DNA of 64,000 bases. Origin: Roseobacter sp. GAI101. GTDB lineage: Bacteria; Pseudomonadota; Alphaproteobacteria; Rhodobacterales; Rhodobacteraceae. Each line of letters opens with the position of its first letter. Positions within the stretch are counted from its first letter, which is position 1. The position numbers and the translations under genes were made by a program. Shown piece by piece: positions 44,709-55,193 of this stretch. The stretch lies in assembly GCF_000156335.1 (NCBI RefSeq), contig NZ_DS999213.1:3192698-3256697 (forward strand), written 5' to 3'. The notes beneath the pieces are model-generated. The model did not search any database, had not been told where the DNA came from, and saw nothing but the letters and a program-made list of their open reading frames with translations.

Positions 44709-45623
44709 ATGCGCGTGATCTTCATGGGAACCCCCGAATTTTCGGTACCGGTTCTGGACGCGCTGGTTTTGGCAGGTCACGAGGTGGTTTGCGTCTACTG
44801 CCAGCCGCCCCGTCCCGCAGGGCGTGGCAAGAAGGATCGCGCCAGCCCGGTCCAAAGCCGTGCCGAAGCCTTGGGGCTGCCGGTGCGCCATCCCGTGTCG
44901 CTCAAGACAGCCGAGGCGCAGGCTGAATTTGCTGCGCTGGAGGCGGACATCGCTGTGGTCGTCGCCTATGGGTTGATCCTGCCGCAAGCGGTGCTGGACG
45001 CGCCTGCGCACGGGTGCCTGAACATCCACGCCAGCCTGTTGCCGCGCTGGCGCGGTGCTGCCCCCATCCACCGCGCGATCATGGCGGGCGACGCTGAAAC
45101 CGGCGTATGCATCATGCAGATGGAGGCGGGGCTGGACACCGGTCCTGTACTGTTGCGCGAAGCGACGCCGATCCGCACGTCAGAAACCACGATCCAACTG
45201 CATGACCGTTTAAGCGAGATCGGCGCACGCCTGATCGTCGAGGCGCTTTCCAGGTTGCCGGACTTGACGCCTGAACCGCAACCCGAGGACGGCGTGACCT
45301 ACGCCACCAAGATCGACAAGGCCGAGGCGCGCATCGACTGGACCAGACCCGCCGCCGAGGTTGACCGTCTGATCCGGGGGCTGTCGCCCTTTCCCGGCGC
45401 TTGGTTCGAAACCGGCGGGACCCGCATCAAGGTTCTGGGATCGACCCTTGCGGAGGGAAGCGGTGCGCCGGGCGAAGTGCTTGATGCTGGTCTGCGCGTG
45501 GCCTGCGGGGAGGGTGCCATGCAACTGACCCGCTTGCAACGTGCGGGCAAAGCGGCGCAGGATGTGTCTGTGTTCCAGCAAGGCGCGCAAATCGCGCCGG
45601 GCACGATTTTAGGCGAAGGGTAA
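44709..45623 (+). CDS. fmt: Methionyl-tRNA formyltransferase
   Basis: Formylates initiator Met-tRNA. The 304-residue product has the formyltransferase motif [16 protein letters not shown] and a C-terminal OB-fold domain. It completes the def-def-def-like-fmt operon, a common pairing with deformylase. Confidence 0.96.
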   Translation: MRVIFMGTPEFSVPVLDALVLAGHEVVCVYCQPPRPAGRGKKDRASPVQSRAEALGLPVRHPVSLKTAEAQAEFAALEADIAVVVAYGLILPQAVLDAPAHGCLNIHASLLPRWRGAAPIHRAIMAGDAETGVCIMQMEAGLDTGPVLLREATPIRTSETTIQLHDRLSEIGARLIVEALSRLPDLTPEPQPEDGVTYATKIDKAEARIDWTRPAAEVDRLIRGLSPFPGAWFETGGTRIKVLGSTLAEGSGAPGEVLDAGLRVACGEGAMQLTRLQRAGKAAQDVSVFQQGAQIAPGTILGEG

Positions 45624-45626
45624 CCC

Positions 45627-45866
45627 ATGTTTCCATCCATGATCGGCACTGTCGTGATCGCAGGTATCGTCGGCTATCTCGCTGAAAAATCGGGGTTTAC
45701 CCGCAACGGTATTCTGGCTTCGATCATTATCTGCGTGGGCGGGGCGTTCTTGTTCTATTTCGTGCGGCTGATGTTCGGCTTCGGGTTCAACTCTCCGGGA
45801 TTGAACGCGATTGCGTCCTCGATCGGGGCGTTGATCATCGTGCCGTTTCACTGGCGTCGAAAATAG
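45627..45866 (+). CDS. GlsB/YeaQ/YmgE-type membrane protein
   Basis: A 79-residue protein with two to three membrane segments (IGTVVIAGIVGYLAEKSGF, then IIICVGGAFLFYFVRLMFG) resembling the transglycosylase-associated stress family. It is 3 bases after fmt, so co-transcribed. Function unsettled in the family. Confidence 0.7.
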   Translation: MFPSMIGTVVIAGIVGYLAEKSGFTRNGILASIIICVGGAFLFYFVRLMFGFGFNSPGLNAIASSIGALIIVPFHWRRK

Positions 45867-45868
45867 CT

Positions 45869-46492
45869 TTAGACGCGGGGCGGCCGGCTTTTGTAGACGG
45901 GCAAGTTCCATCCGAAATAAAGCGATCCGGCCCGCAGGATCCAGGTGATGCAGGCCCCGGCAAACAGCGCGATGGCATCGTCGCCCAGAAACACACGAAT
46001 ACCAACGGCTGTGGCAGACCCTGCGAAGGCGGCCGTGACGTAAAGTTCACCCTGTTTCAGGACCAATGGCACCTCGCCGACGACAACGTCGCGCATCAGG
46101 CCGCCCATACAGCCGGTGATCATGCCCATCAGCACCACGATTGTGGGCGACTGGTCCAATGACATCGCCACGCCGGCCCCCGCCGCGACGGCGACGGCAA
46201 GCGCAAAACTGTCCAGCCAGATCAACGTGCGATACCGGCTTTCCAGCAGATGCGCGGTAAAGAAAACCACCATCGCGGCGAACGCAGCCAGCCCCAGAAA
46301 GGCGGGATTATCGATCCAGAATATCGGGTTCCGGTCCAGCAGCAGGTCCCGCAGGGTCCCGCCACCCAAGGCCGTCAGGCACGCGATAAAGGCAAAGCCT
46401 ACCAGATCAAGCTGCGCGCGGCTGGCCACCAGCGCGCCGGTGATCGCAAAGACCAAGACCGACGCGTAATCAAGTAGGGTGATCAGGGTCAT
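45869..46492 (-). CDS. TRIC/UPF0126-family membrane channel protein
   Basis: A 207-residue protein with about seven hydrophobic helices and the duplicated glycine motif of the family ([16 protein letters not shown] and [16 protein letters not shown]). Bacterial homologues form trimeric cation channels. It overlaps rnhA by 4 bases and ends the ispH operon. Confidence 0.88.
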   Translation of the reverse strand: MTLITLLDYASVLVFAITGALVASRAQLDLVGFAFIACLTALGGGTLRDLLLDRNPIFWIDNPAFLGLAAFAAMVVFFTAHLLESRYRTLIWLDSFALAVAVAAGAGVAMSLDQSPTIVVLMGMITGCMGGLMRDVVVGEVPLVLKQGELYVTAAFAGSATAVGIRVFLGDDAIALFAGACITWILRAGSLYFGWNLPVYKSRPPRV

Positions 46493-46944
46493 TTGCCTTT
46501 GAACGGGGCCATGCCGGCCCGCGCCAATTCATCCGCGCGTTCGTTTTCAGGGTGGCCCGCATGGCCCTTGACCCATTTCCATGTCACGGAATGGCGGGCA
46601 TTGGCGGCGTCAAGCCGTTGCCAGAGCTCCGCGTTCTTCACCGGCTTTTTGGCAGCGTTCTTCCAGCCGTTCTTCTTCCAGCCGTGGATCCAGTTGGTGA
46701 TGCCGTTTTTGACGTAATTGCTGTCAGTGACGATGGTGATTTCAGTCGGGCGTGCCAGCGCCTCAAGCGCGCTGATCGCGGCCATCAGCTCCATCCGGTT
46801 GTTGGTGGTGGCCGCTTCGCCCCCCTTGAGCTCGCGTTCCTTGACGATCTTGCCGTCTTCCATCGCGCGCATCAGCGCACCCCAGCCGCCGGGGCCGGGA
46901 TTGCCTGAACAGGCCCCATCGGTATATGCAATCAGCTTTGCCAT
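46489..46944 (-). CDS. rnhA: Ribonuclease HI
   Basis: Degrades RNA in RNA-DNA hybrids. The active-site residues are visible in [25 protein letters not shown] and VTDSNYV, and the His loop near [19 protein letters not shown] 46944 gives the family start [13 protein letters not shown] 46956 is an upstream alternative. It overlaps the methyltransferase by 13 bases. Confidence 0.94.
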   Translation of the reverse strand: MAKLIAYTDGACSGNPGPGGWGALMRAMEDGKIVKERELKGGEAATTNNRMELMAAISALEALARPTEITIVTDSNYVKNGITNWIHGWKKNGWKNAAKKPVKNAELWQRLDAANARHSVTWKWVKGHAGHPENERADELARAGMAPFKGK

Positions 46945-47525
46945 GCGCGCAGACATATCCAGTCTGCATCGGTGCCGTCCAGCCCCTTATCGCGGCCTTT
47001 TTGGCGATCTGTCACCTTTAGTCCCGCGTCCGTCAGCAACCCCGCCAATTCGTCTTCGGTGAAGTAGGTATACAGACGTCCGATCCGGTCACGCCTTGAC
47101 CCGCTGCCCAGTTTGACGCCGATGTGAAAGACACCGCCCGGGCGCAGGGCGCGCGCGATGTCGGACAGGTGGCGCGGCATGTCCGCACGCGGGGCATGCA
47201 ACAGCGAGAAGTTGGCCCAGATGCCGTCATAGACATCGGTGCTGGCCAGATCGTCAAAGCCGCCGATCCTGGCGGTGACGCCGGGGTATCGTGCCGCAAG
47301 GGCGACCATTTCTGCCACAGGGTCCATTGCCGTCACATGCAACCCGGCCAATGCCATTTGATGGGCGGCGATGCCCGGGCCACAGCCAAGGTCAAGCACG
47401 TCGCCTTGGGGTTTCACGGCTTTGCTGAACGCAGCCAGCAACGGATCGCGTGCCAGCCCTTCGGTGACATCTGCGTATTCTGCGGCCTTGGTTGCGTAGA
47501 CGGCAAGGGTTTCGCGGTCGGTCAA
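46932..47525 (-). CDS. Class I SAM-dependent methyltransferase
   Basis: A 197-residue methyltransferase with the SAM-binding motif VLDLGCGPG, the acidic residue in [10 protein letters not shown] and a post-motif [10 protein letters not shown]. The best start is TTG 47525, which forms a TTGA overlap with the DUF3429 stop; the frame extension to 47594 lies inside that gene. Substrate unknown. Confidence 0.78.
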   Translation of the reverse strand: MTDRETLAVYATKAAEYADVTEGLARDPLLAAFSKAVKPQGDVLDLGCGPGIAAHQMALAGLHVTAMDPVAEMVALAARYPGVTARIGGFDDLASTDVYDGIWANFSLLHAPRADMPRHLSDIARALRPGGVFHIGVKLGSGSRRDRIGRLYTYFTEDELAGLLTDAGLKVTDRQKGRDKGLDGTDADWICLRAWQS

Positions 47526-47974
47526 AAGAATACGCCGGTGGAAAGGCAGATCAGCACGATCGCGGTCAGCAGAACACGCAGTTGCAACCACCATTCAGGG
47601 GCAAGGCCCCACCGCCAGAAGGCGAAGTCCAGCACTAGCAGACCAGCAAACCCGAACATGAGATTCATGCCTGCCCCGACAGGCCCGCCGCCGGTCATGA
47701 AAAATGCCCAAAGGGCGGGAATGACGGACAGGGCATAGCCCGTGGCTGCCTGTGCGCCTGTCGCCTTGGTGGCAAAGCCCCACAAGACGCCGGACATGAA
47801 AGACAAGATCACGGCACCGTAAAACAACTGGATGTAGGGGCCGATAAAACGCCCGCCCAGATTGGCTGCACCCCATGTCGCCAACGGATCGCTCAGCGTG
47901 GTCAAGGCACCCCAGACAAACGGGATCAGCCCTGCCAGACCCAGCAGCAGCGGTGCGCGGGGGACGCCGTTCAT
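47522..47974 (-). CDS. DUF3429 membrane protein
   Basis: A 150-residue protein with about four to five membrane helices and the start [19 protein letters not shown] typical of DUF3429. It overlaps ispH and the methyltransferase by 4 bases on each side. Function unknown. Confidence 0.8.
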   Translation of the reverse strand: MNGVPRAPLLLGLAGLIPFVWGALTTLSDPLATWGAANLGGRFIGPYIQLFYGAVILSFMSGVLWGFATKATGAQAATGYALSVIPALWAFFMTGGGPVGAGMNLMFGFAGLLVLDFAFWRWGLAPEWWLQLRVLLTAIVLICLSTGVFF

Positions 47975-48921
47975 GCCGGCACACGCAGCACGCGGGGCAC
48001 TTTGAATTCGACGTTCTCAACGGCGGTTTCCACCAGTTCGGTCGTCACGTCATAGCGGTCCTTGAACGCATCGATAACCTCGTTGATCAGCTGTTCCGGG
48101 GCGGACGCCCCTGCGGTGATACCCATGCTCGTGATGCCTTCGAGGCTGCGCCAGTCGATGTCCGTGGCGCGCTGCACCAGTTGCGCATAGTCACAGCCCG
48201 CACGTGATCCGACCTCGACCAGACGGCGCGAGTTTGAGGAGTTCGGCGCGCCCACGACCAGCATTGCGTCACATTTCGGGGCCATTGCCTTGACCGCTTC
48301 CTGGCGGTTGGTGGTGGCATAGCAGATGTCTTCCTTGTGCGGCCCGACGATGGCGGGGAACCGCGCCGTCAGCGCCGCGACGATATCAGCGGTATCATCA
48401 ATGCTCAGGGTGGTTTGTGTGACATAGGCGAGCTTTGCCGGATCGCGCACCTCGACGACGGCGACGTCATCGGGGGTTTCGACCAGCAGCACTTCGCCTT
48501 CGGGAAGCTGGCCCATGGTGCCGACGGTTTCAGGGTGGCCCGCGTGGCCGATCATGATCATTTGCAGGCCAGCATCGGCATGACGCTGCGCTTCGATGTG
48601 GACCTTGCTGACCAGCGGGCAGGTGGCATCGACATAGACCATGTTGCGGGCTTCGGCCTTGGCGGGCACCGCTTTGGGGACGCCGTGGGCGGAAAAAATG
48701 ACGGGTCGGTCATCGGGGCACTCTGAAAGCGCTTCGACGAAGACGGCACCCTTGTCCCGCAGCCCATCGACGACGAACTTGTTATGCACGATTTCGTGAC
48801 GCACATAGACAGGCGCGCCCCATTTTTCGATCGCCATCTCGACGATCTTGATGGCGCGGTCCACACCGGCGCAAAACCCGCGCGGGGCGGCCAAATATAG
48901 GGTAAGGGGCGGTTTTGACAT
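47971..48921 (-). CDS. ispH: 4-hydroxy-3-methylbut-2-enyl diphosphate reductase
   Basis: Last step of the MEP isoprenoid pathway; a 4Fe-4S enzyme. The three cluster cysteines are in RGFCAGV (Cys17), DATCPLV and [11 protein letters not shown], and [11 protein letters not shown] is typical. ATG 48921 gives the family start; the frame continues to 48993 without a start site. It leads a five-gene overlapping operon to the TRIC gene. Confidence 0.95.
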   Translation of the reverse strand: MSKPPLTLYLAAPRGFCAGVDRAIKIVEMAIEKWGAPVYVRHEIVHNKFVVDGLRDKGAVFVEALSECPDDRPVIFSAHGVPKAVPAKAEARNMVYVDATCPLVSKVHIEAQRHADAGLQMIMIGHAGHPETVGTMGQLPEGEVLLVETPDDVAVVEVRDPAKLAYVTQTTLSIDDTADIVAALTARFPAIVGPHKEDICYATTNRQEAVKAMAPKCDAMLVVGAPNSSNSRRLVEVGSRAGCDYAQLVQRATDIDWRSLEGITSMGITAGASAPEQLINEVIDAFKDRYDVTTELVETAVENVEFKVPRVLRVPA

Positions 48922-49199
48922 GGCTGTCTCCTTGGCTTGCCCCTTGGTAGATGTTGCGCGGCGTGGCGTCCAGACGGGTCGCGCTGCGCGCATGGGGGGC
49001 TTTCAAGATGGATGCAGGGACCGAGCTTGCCAATCTGCCAAGGTGCCGTTGGCATGCGGCCTTCCCCCTGAAAGGGGGCGCGCGCAGTGGCGTTTCGCAG
49101 CACAAGGAAAGGTCGAAGCCGCTAGTGCTTTGATCTGCATCGATAACGGGTTCAACACCTGCGCCCGCTTGACCTGTCTGACAGGCATGGGGCCAGTGG

Positions 49200-49745
49200 T
49201 CAATCGTCGACGGTTTCGCGGGCCGGACGGCCGATCACGTCGCGCAGATCTTCGAGTTCGATGAAATTGTCGACCTGACGGCGCAGATCATCCGATATCA
49301 TCGGGGGCTGGCTGCGAATCGTGCTGACCACCGAAACCCGGACGCCCTGACGCTGAAGGCTTTCGACCAGCGGGCGGAAATCACCATCGCCAGAGAAGAT
49401 GACGATGTGGTCAAGATGCGGAGCCAGCTCCATCGCATCGACAGCCAGTTCGATGTCCATATTGCCTTTGACCTTCCGACGGCCCATGCTGTCGGTGTAT
49501 TCTTTGGCGGGCTTCGTGACCATGGAGAAGCCGTTGTAGTTCAGCCAGTCGACCAAGGGCCGGATCGGAGAATACTCTTCGTTTTCAAGGAGGGCGGTGT
49601 AGTAGAACGCGCGCAAAAGCTTACCACGGCGCATGAATTCCTGGCGCAGCAATTTATAGTCGATATCGAACCCAAGGCTTTTCGCTGCAGCGTAAAGATT
49701 TGACCCGTCTATAAACAACGCAAGACGTTCGTCTTTGTAAAACAT
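49200..49745 (-). CDS. NYN-domain protein of the LabA/DUF88 family
   Basis: A 181-residue PIN-like NYN domain. The acidic residues expected for a metal-dependent nuclease are visible in LFIDGSNLYA, GNMDIELAVDAM and FSGDGDFRPLV. Such proteins are thought to act on RNA. It is divergent from folK and converges on the ispH leader region. Confidence 0.85.
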   Translation of the reverse strand: MFYKDERLALFIDGSNLYAAAKSLGFDIDYKLLRQEFMRRGKLLRAFYYTALLENEEYSPIRPLVDWLNYNGFSMVTKPAKEYTDSMGRRKVKGNMDIELAVDAMELAPHLDHIVIFSGDGDFRPLVESLQRQGVRVSVVSTIRSQPPMISDDLRRQVDNFIELEDLRDVIGRPARETVDD

Positions 49746-49886
49746 GGTGTGCCTTTCTTAGCAGGCTGTTTCAATTTCTGATATGCATCGTGAGGGCTTC
49801 TTTATGAAACCCAAACACTCTGAGATGAAATCAGCCGATATCGTGGGCATATCTAAGGATATTTGAGGAAGCGGCAAGTGGATACA

Positions 49887-50480
49887 ATGGGTTTACAGGG
49901 CATTAACTCGCCTGAAGGTGGTAAAATGGTGTTGATCGCATTGGGCAGTAATCAATCAACAGGCGTAGGTGGTCCGAAGGAAACTATCTTAAAAGCCATT
50001 GAATTGGTTAAAGAAAAAGGATTGGTGATTCGCAAGTTGAGCCAGCTATACGTGACCCCTGCGTTTCCTTTGGGGGCTGGACCTGAATACGTTAACGCAG
50101 CTTTAGAGGTCAGTGCAAATCTTGATCCGGTCCACATCCTGGGGTTGTTGCACGAGGTCGAGGCCGAGCTGGGCCGCGAAAGGAGCGTCAGATGGGGTGC
50201 GCGCACCGTTGACCTTGATCTGCTGGCGTGTGGTGCGCTGATCTGTCCCGACCCTGAAACCCAAGGATACTGGCGTATGCTTGCCCTTGAAGAGCAGATG
50301 AAGCGCGCCCCTGAGCAGCTCATCCTGCCGCATCCGCGCCTGCAAGACCGCGCTTTCGTTCTTGTCCCGCTTGCCGATATCGCACCGGACTGGGTGCATC
50401 CTGTGCTGGGGGCAAGCGTAGGGCAGATGCTTGATGCCTTGCCGAAAGAAGATAAAGATAGCGTGAGATTGGCCGAATAA
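49887..50480 (+). CDS. folK: HPPK, 2-amino-4-hydroxy-6-hydroxymethyldihydropteridine pyrophosphokinase
   Basis: Transfers diphosphate to the pterin in folate synthesis. ALGSN, RWGARTVDLDLL and LPHPRLQDRAFVLVPL are diagnostic. The start is unsure: ATG 49887 (197 residues) or ATG 49926 directly before LIALGSN (184 residues). The first third of the gene and its upstream region are noticeably AT-richer than the rest, which is odd here. It leads the rpoZ-rsh series. Confidence 0.88.
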   Translation: MGLQGINSPEGGKMVLIALGSNQSTGVGGPKETILKAIELVKEKGLVIRKLSQLYVTPAFPLGAGPEYVNAALEVSANLDPVHILGLLHEVEAELGRERSVRWGARTVDLDLLACGALICPDPETQGYWRMLALEEQMKRAPEQLILPHPRLQDRAFVLVPLADIAPDWVHPVLGASVGQMLDALPKEDKDSVRLAE

Positions 50481-50549
50481 GACCTTGTAAATTCCGCCGA
50501 AGGCTTCTAGATAGTCGGCTTCTTATAGATATCATGATTGGATCATACT

Positions 50550-50903
50550 ATGGCCCGCGTCACCGTCGAAGATTGTGTGGACAAAGTTCCAAACCGGTTC
50601 GAGCTTGTCATGCTTGCTGCGCACCGTGCCCGCGAGATCGCTGCCGGATCACCCGTCACCGTTGATCGCGACAATGATAAAAACCCTGTGGTTTCCTTGC
50701 GGGAAATCGCCGATGAAACACAGTCGGCTGATGATCTGCGCGAGCGTCTGATCGAAAGCAACCAGAACCAGATCGAAGTCGACGAACCTGAAGAAGACGC
50801 AATGGCGTTGCTGATGGGCGGCGAACAGGACAAGCCGGAAGAAGACAGCATGTCCGAAGAAATGCTGCTGCGGCAGTTGATGGCGGCGCAGGGGCAGGGC
50901 TAA
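50550..50903 (+). CDS. rpoZ: RNA polymerase omega subunit
   Basis: A 117-residue omega with [20 protein letters not shown] and the AAHRARE helix, followed by an acidic C-terminal extension typical of alphaproteobacteria. ATG 50550 is the family start; ATG 50538 in the same frame is less likely. Its neighbour rsh makes ppGpp, which acts on RNA polymerase through omega in many bacteria. Confidence 0.95.
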   Translation: MARVTVEDCVDKVPNRFELVMLAAHRAREIAAGSPVTVDRDNDKNPVVSLREIADETQSADDLRERLIESNQNQIEVDEPEEDAMALLMGGEQDKPEEDSMSEEMLLRQLMAAQGQG

Positions 50904-50939
50904 CGCCCGCGCCCTTCGGGGCAATAAGGCAGGACAGGC

Positions 50940-53090
50940 ATGAATACCGCCGACATTACGGCTGACGATCTTATCGCGCTTGTCCGCGCCTATAATCCTA
51001 AATCAAACGAAAAACACATCAGGCTGGCCTATGATTATGGCCAGCAGATGCATGAAGGGCAGTTCCGCCATTCGGGCGAGCCCTATTTCACGCACCCGGT
51101 TTCTGTTGCGGCAATCCTGACCGAACAGCAACTGGACGATGCGACCATCATCACTGCCCTGCTGCACGACACGATCGAAGACACCAAGGCATCCTATGCC
51201 GAGGTGGAAAAACGGTTTGGCCGTGATGTGGCCGAATTGGTCGATGGCGTCACCAAACTTACCAATTTGCAGCTGAATTCGACCGAGACGAAACAGGCCG
51301 AGAACTTTCGCAAGCTGTTCATGGCGATGTCGAAAGACCTGCGGGTGATCTTGGTCAAGCTTGCCGACCGCCTGCACAACATGCGCACGATCAAGTCGAT
51401 GCGCCCCGACAAGCAGATTCAAAAAGCCCGCGAGACGATGGATATTTACGCCCCGCTTGCCGGGCGTATGGGCATGCAGTGGATGCGCGAAGAGCTTGAG
51501 GATCTGGCGTTTCGCGTGCTTAACCCCGAGGGCCGCCAGTCGATCATCCGGCGCTTCATCACGCTGCAACGTGAAACGGGCGATGTGATCCAGCGGATCA
51601 CCGGCGATATGCGGCTCGAACTTGAAAAGGCCGGTGTCGAAGTAGAGGTCTTTGGGCGCGCAAAGAAACCCTATTCGATCTGGCGCAAGATGCAGGAGAA
51701 AGAGCAGTCCTTTTCGCGGCTGTCCGACATTTACGGCTTTCGGGTGATCACGACCTCTGACGATGAATGCTACCGCGCCTTGGGCACGATCCACCGCCGC
51801 TGGCGCGCGGTGCCGGGACGGTTCAAGGATTACATCAGCCAGCCAAAGACCAACGGCTACCGCTCCATTCACACCACTGTGTCGGGGCGTGATGGCAAAC
51901 GGGTCGAAGTGCAGATCAGAACCCGCCAGATGCATGACGTGGCCGAAACCGGCGTCGCCGCCCATTGGTCCTATCGTGACGGTGTGCGGTCGCGGAACCC
52001 CTTTGCCGTTGATCCGGTGAAATGGGTGGCACAGCTGACCGAACAGCTTGATTCCGAAGAAGATCACGAGGATTTCCTCGAGGCGGTCAAGCTGGAGATG
52101 TATGCCGATCAGGTGTTCTGCTTTACACCCAAAGGCGAGGTGGTGAAGCTGCCCCGTGGTGCGACGCCGATCGATTTCGCTTATGCGATTCACACCCGGA
52201 TCGGGTCGGCCTGTGTCGGTGCCAAGATCGACGGGATGCGCGTGCCTTTGTGGACCCGCGTCAAGAACGGTCAGTCGATCGAGATCATTACCGCCCAGGG
52301 CCAGACGCCACAGGTCACGTGGCTGGATATTGCCACCACCGGCAAGGCCAAGACCGCGATCCGGCGTTCCCTGCGCGAGGTGGACCGTGCACGCTTTGTC
52401 AGTTTGGGGCGCGAGTTGGCGCGCTCGGCCTTTGAGCAGATCAACAAAAACGCAACCGAAAAGGTCTTGCGCACCGCGGCGCGCAATCTGCGCCTTGACG
52501 GACCCGAGGATTTGCTGGCCCGTCTCGGCTCTGCCGAATTGACCGGGAGCGAAGTGGTTCAGGCCGTGTATCCACACCTTCAGCCCAAGCCCGGTGAACA
52601 GGTGGACCGCAAGCGTGCCGTTGTCGGGCTTGAGCCGGGGCAATCCTTTGACCGCGCCCCGTGCTGCCAGCCGTTGCCCGGCGAACGCATCATCGGCATC
52701 ACGTATCGCGGCAAGGGGGTCACGATCCACGCTATCGATTGTGAACGGCTTGCCGCCTTCGAGGATCAGCCGGACCGTTGGCTGGATCTGCGCTGGCACG
52801 AGGGCCCGCATCCGGCCGCCTATGGTGCGACGCTTGACCTGACCATCGGCAACGGTGCGGGGGTTCTGGGGCGGATCTGCACCTTGATCGGGCAATCACA
52901 GGCCAATATATCCAACCTTGAGTTTCTGGACCGCAAGCCAGACTTCTATCGCTTGCTGGTCGACGTGGAACTGCGTGACATTGCGCATCTGCATTCTCTC
53001 ATGCCAACCCTCGAGGCTGAAAGCGAAGTCGCCGAGATCAGCAGATATCGCAACATGAAGCTGGTAAAGCCCGGCGAAAAGCACACATAA
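50940..53090 (+). CDS. rsh: Bifunctional (p)ppGpp synthase/hydrolase
   Basis: A 716-residue Rel/Spo homologue. The hydrolase HD motif is in LLHDTIEDT (about residue 73). The synthetase domain has FKDYISQPKTNGYRSIHTTV. A TGS domain (about residues 395-455) and a C-terminal ACT domain follow. With both domains intact it should make and break ppGpp. It is the sole RSH-type gene in the window. Confidence 0.95.
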   Translation: MNTADITADDLIALVRAYNPKSNEKHIRLAYDYGQQMHEGQFRHSGEPYFTHPVSVAAILTEQQLDDATIITALLHDTIEDTKASYAEVEKRFGRDVAELVDGVTKLTNLQLNSTETKQAENFRKLFMAMSKDLRVILVKLADRLHNMRTIKSMRPDKQIQKARETMDIYAPLAGRMGMQWMREELEDLAFRVLNPEGRQSIIRRFITLQRETGDVIQRITGDMRLELEKAGVEVEVFGRAKKPYSIWRKMQEKEQSFSRLSDIYGFRVITTSDDECYRALGTIHRRWRAVPGRFKDYISQPKTNGYRSIHTTVSGRDGKRVEVQIRTRQMHDVAETGVAAHWSYRDGVRSRNPFAVDPVKWVAQLTEQLDSEEDHEDFLEAVKLEMYADQVFCFTPKGEVVKLPRGATPIDFAYAIHTRIGSACVGAKIDGMRVPLWTRVKNGQSIEIITAQGQTPQVTWLDIATTGKAKTAIRRSLREVDRARFVSLGRELARSAFEQINKNATEKVLRTAARNLRLDGPEDLLARLGSAELTGSEVVQAVYPHLQPKPGEQVDRKRAVVGLEPGQSFDRAPCCQPLPGERIIGITYRGKGVTIHAIDCERLAAFEDQPDRWLDLRWHEGPHPAAYGATLDLTIGNGAGVLGRICTLIGQSQANISNLEFLDRKPDFYRLLVDVELRDIAHLHSLMPTLEAESEVAEISRYRNMKLVKPGEKHT

Positions 53091-53124
53091 ACCGTCGACG
53101 CCCCCAAGCCCCAAGGACTGTCCA

Positions 53125-53811
53125 TTGATTTTCAAACGCCGTGATCCAAAGCCGACTTTACGCGCCATGGCCGAATTCATGTGGCCGCGCGGTGGTTGGA
53201 CGCGGGCGTTTCACTATGTCAAACACCGGATGCGGCGGTTGCCAGACACGCCAGAACGGATCGCACGGGGCATTTGGGCGGGTGTATTCACAACGTTCAC
53301 CCCGTTCTACGGCATGCATTTCATCGTAGCGGCGCTGATTTCGCGGGCGATGCGGGGCAATCTGCTGGCGGCCCTGATGGCGACATTCTTCGGCAATCCG
53401 TTGACCTATGTACCGATTGGCCTGTCGTCCCTGTCGATGGGGCACTGGATATTGGGCTCTCCGATGGTCGAGGGGGAACACCGGTCTTTTGGGGGCAAGT
53501 TCTTTGACGCCGGGCATGACCTGTTGGCGAACTTCATCGCCATGTTCACCAGTCAGACGGCGGACTGGTCGGGGCTTGCCGCGTTCTGGCGGGAGATTTT
53601 CTATCCCTACCTGATCGGCGGCATTATCCCCGGTATCATCTGCGCCACGATTTGCTACTACTTGTCCGTGCCGTTGTTGCGCGCCTATCAAAAGCGGCGC
53701 AAGGGCTTGATCAAGGCCAAGTTCGAAGCGCTCAAGAAAAAGGCCGCCGCCAAGGCCGAGGCCAAAAGAATTGCAGAGCAGGAAGGAAGAGATCATGGCA
53801 GTGCAAGGTAA
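53125..53811 (+). CDS. DUF2062 membrane protein
   Basis: A 228-residue protein with about three to four membrane helices, FWPRGGW-like MWPRGGWTRAFHYV near the start, and the DUF2062 stretch GVFTTFTPFYGMHFIVA. The C-terminus is a Lys/Ala-rich charged tail. The likely start is TTG 53125 with AAGGA upstream; ATG at residue 15 is an alternative. It overlaps pdxJ by 17 bases. Confidence 0.82.
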   Translation: MIFKRRDPKPTLRAMAEFMWPRGGWTRAFHYVKHRMRRLPDTPERIARGIWAGVFTTFTPFYGMHFIVAALISRAMRGNLLAALMATFFGNPLTYVPIGLSSLSMGHWILGSPMVEGEHRSFGGKFFDAGHDLLANFIAMFTSQTADWSGLAAFWREIFYPYLIGGIIPGIICATICYYLSVPLLRAYQKRRKGLIKAKFEALKKKAAAKAEAKRIAEQEGRDHGSAR

Positions 53812-54547
53812 GTTGCGGCTTGGGGTCAATATCGACCATGTTGCCACGGTGCGAAATGCCCGTGGCGGGGCATACCCTGATCCGCTGCGTGCGGCCCGGG
53901 TCGCCCAAGAGGCAGGCGCGGACGGGATTACCGCACATCTGCGCGAAGACCGCCGTCACATCACTGACGCCGATATCGAAGGGCTGCTTGAGGTGCTGAC
54001 CGTGCCTCTTAACTTCGAGATGGCCGCGACGGACGAGATGCAGAAGATCGCGTTGCGTCACAAGCCACATGCAGTCTGCATCGTGCCAGAAAAGCGCGAG
54101 GAACGGACTACCGAAGGCGGGCTCGAGGTTGCGCGCGAGGAAAACAAGCTGGCGCATTTCATCGCCCCGCTGCGCGAAGCCGGTTGCCGGGTCAGTATTT
54201 TCATCGCCGCCGAACAGCGCCAGATCGAAGCTGCCAACCGGATTGGCGCGGAAGTGATTGAACTGCACACCGGTGCCTATTGCGACGCTTTTGCCGAAGG
54301 CCATTGGGAAGAGGCGCAGAAGGAACTGCAAAAGCTCGAAGAGATGGCGCAATACGGCCACGAGCTTGGGCTTGAGATTCACGCAGGGCACGGGCTGACC
54401 TATGATACGGTGTCGTCGATTGCGTCCTTTCCGCAGGTGAAAGAACTTAACATCGGTCATTTTCTGGTCGGCGAAGCGATATTTCTGGGGCTTGGTCCTG
54501 CGATCCACGAAATGCGCCGTCTGATGGACAGTGCGCGCGACGCGTAG
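53795..54547 (+). CDS. pdxJ: Pyridoxine 5'-phosphate synthase
   Basis: Last step of DXP-dependent vitamin B6 synthesis. The 250-residue barrel shows LGVNIDHVATVRNARGG, HLREDRRHI and EIHAGHGLTYD. ATG 53795 has AGGAAG upstream and lies inside the DUF2062 gene end. Confidence 0.96.
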   Translation: MAVQGKLRLGVNIDHVATVRNARGGAYPDPLRAARVAQEAGADGITAHLREDRRHITDADIEGLLEVLTVPLNFEMAATDEMQKIALRHKPHAVCIVPEKREERTTEGGLEVAREENKLAHFIAPLREAGCRVSIFIAAEQRQIEAANRIGAEVIELHTGAYCDAFAEGHWEEAQKELQKLEEMAQYGHELGLEIHAGHGLTYDTVSSIASFPQVKELNIGHFLVGEAIFLGLGPAIHEMRRLMDSARDA

Positions 54548-54569
54548 CGGTCTTTTGGCAGGTTCAGGG

Positions 54570-54680
54570 ATGGTGGTGTCGGGCAGATTTCCCGACCTCT
54601 GGTGCTTGGCGTCAGCTTTCCTTTTGTTGCCCGTTCGGGCTAAGACGGCAGTCATCGCAGCAGGCAAGGCATCAAAATGA
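54570..54680 (+). CDS. Doubtful 36-residue ORF before acpS
   Basis: ATG 54570 opens a 36-codon frame with a hydrophobic middle ([13 protein letters not shown]) that ends in an ATGA overlap with acpS. The ribosome site is weak and a GTCGGG/CCCGAC hairpin (54578-54596) lies inside it. It may be a leader peptide or chance. Confidence 0.2.
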   Translation: MVVSGRFPDLWCLASAFLLLPVRAKTAVIAAGKASK

Positions 54681-55102
54681 TCCTAGGTATCGGCACCGAT
54701 CTGGCAAATATCGAACGTATCCAGAACACGCTAGACCGCTTTGGCGACCGCTTTCGCAATCGGGTTTTCACGGACGTTGAACAGCAAAAGGCCGAACGCC
54801 GCCGGGATGTGGCCGGAACCTACGCCAAACGCTGGGCCGCAAAGGAGGCCTGTTCAAAAGCGCTTGGCACAGGGCTGCGGATGGGGATCGCGTGGCGTGA
54901 TATGGCGGTCAGCAACCTGCGCACGGGGCAGCCGGTAATGCAGGTGACCGGATGGGCCGCTGAACGATTGGCGCAGATGACCCCGCCGGGTCACGAGGCG
55001 ATCATCCACGTCACGCTGACTGACGATCACCCCTGGGCGCAGGCATTCGTGGTGATCGAAGCGCGTCCGGTCCCAGAACATCAATCACAAGGTGTATTGT
55101 GA
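54677..55102 (+). CDS. acpS: Holo-(acyl-carrier-protein) synthase
   Basis: Transfers phosphopantetheine from CoA to ACP. The 141-residue product has the metal Asp in [12 protein letters not shown] and the [11 protein letters not shown] motif. It precedes lepB by 91 bases. Confidence 0.94.
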   Translation: MILGIGTDLANIERIQNTLDRFGDRFRNRVFTDVEQQKAERRRDVAGTYAKRWAAKEACSKALGTGLRMGIAWRDMAVSNLRTGQPVMQVTGWAAERLAQMTPPGHEAIIHVTLTDDHPWAQAFVVIEARPVPEHQSQGVL

Positions 55103-55193
55103 TCCGCCACACCCCTGAATCCCCCCTTGGATCGCTTGACTTGGCCGGGTCCTGCCCGCATGTAACCCCAAACTGATTATCAGGAGCGCCGCC

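Noticed and set aside
51003..52895. 630-codon open frame opposite rsh
   Set aside because: It is a shadow of the Rel/Spo gene with no recognisable domain.
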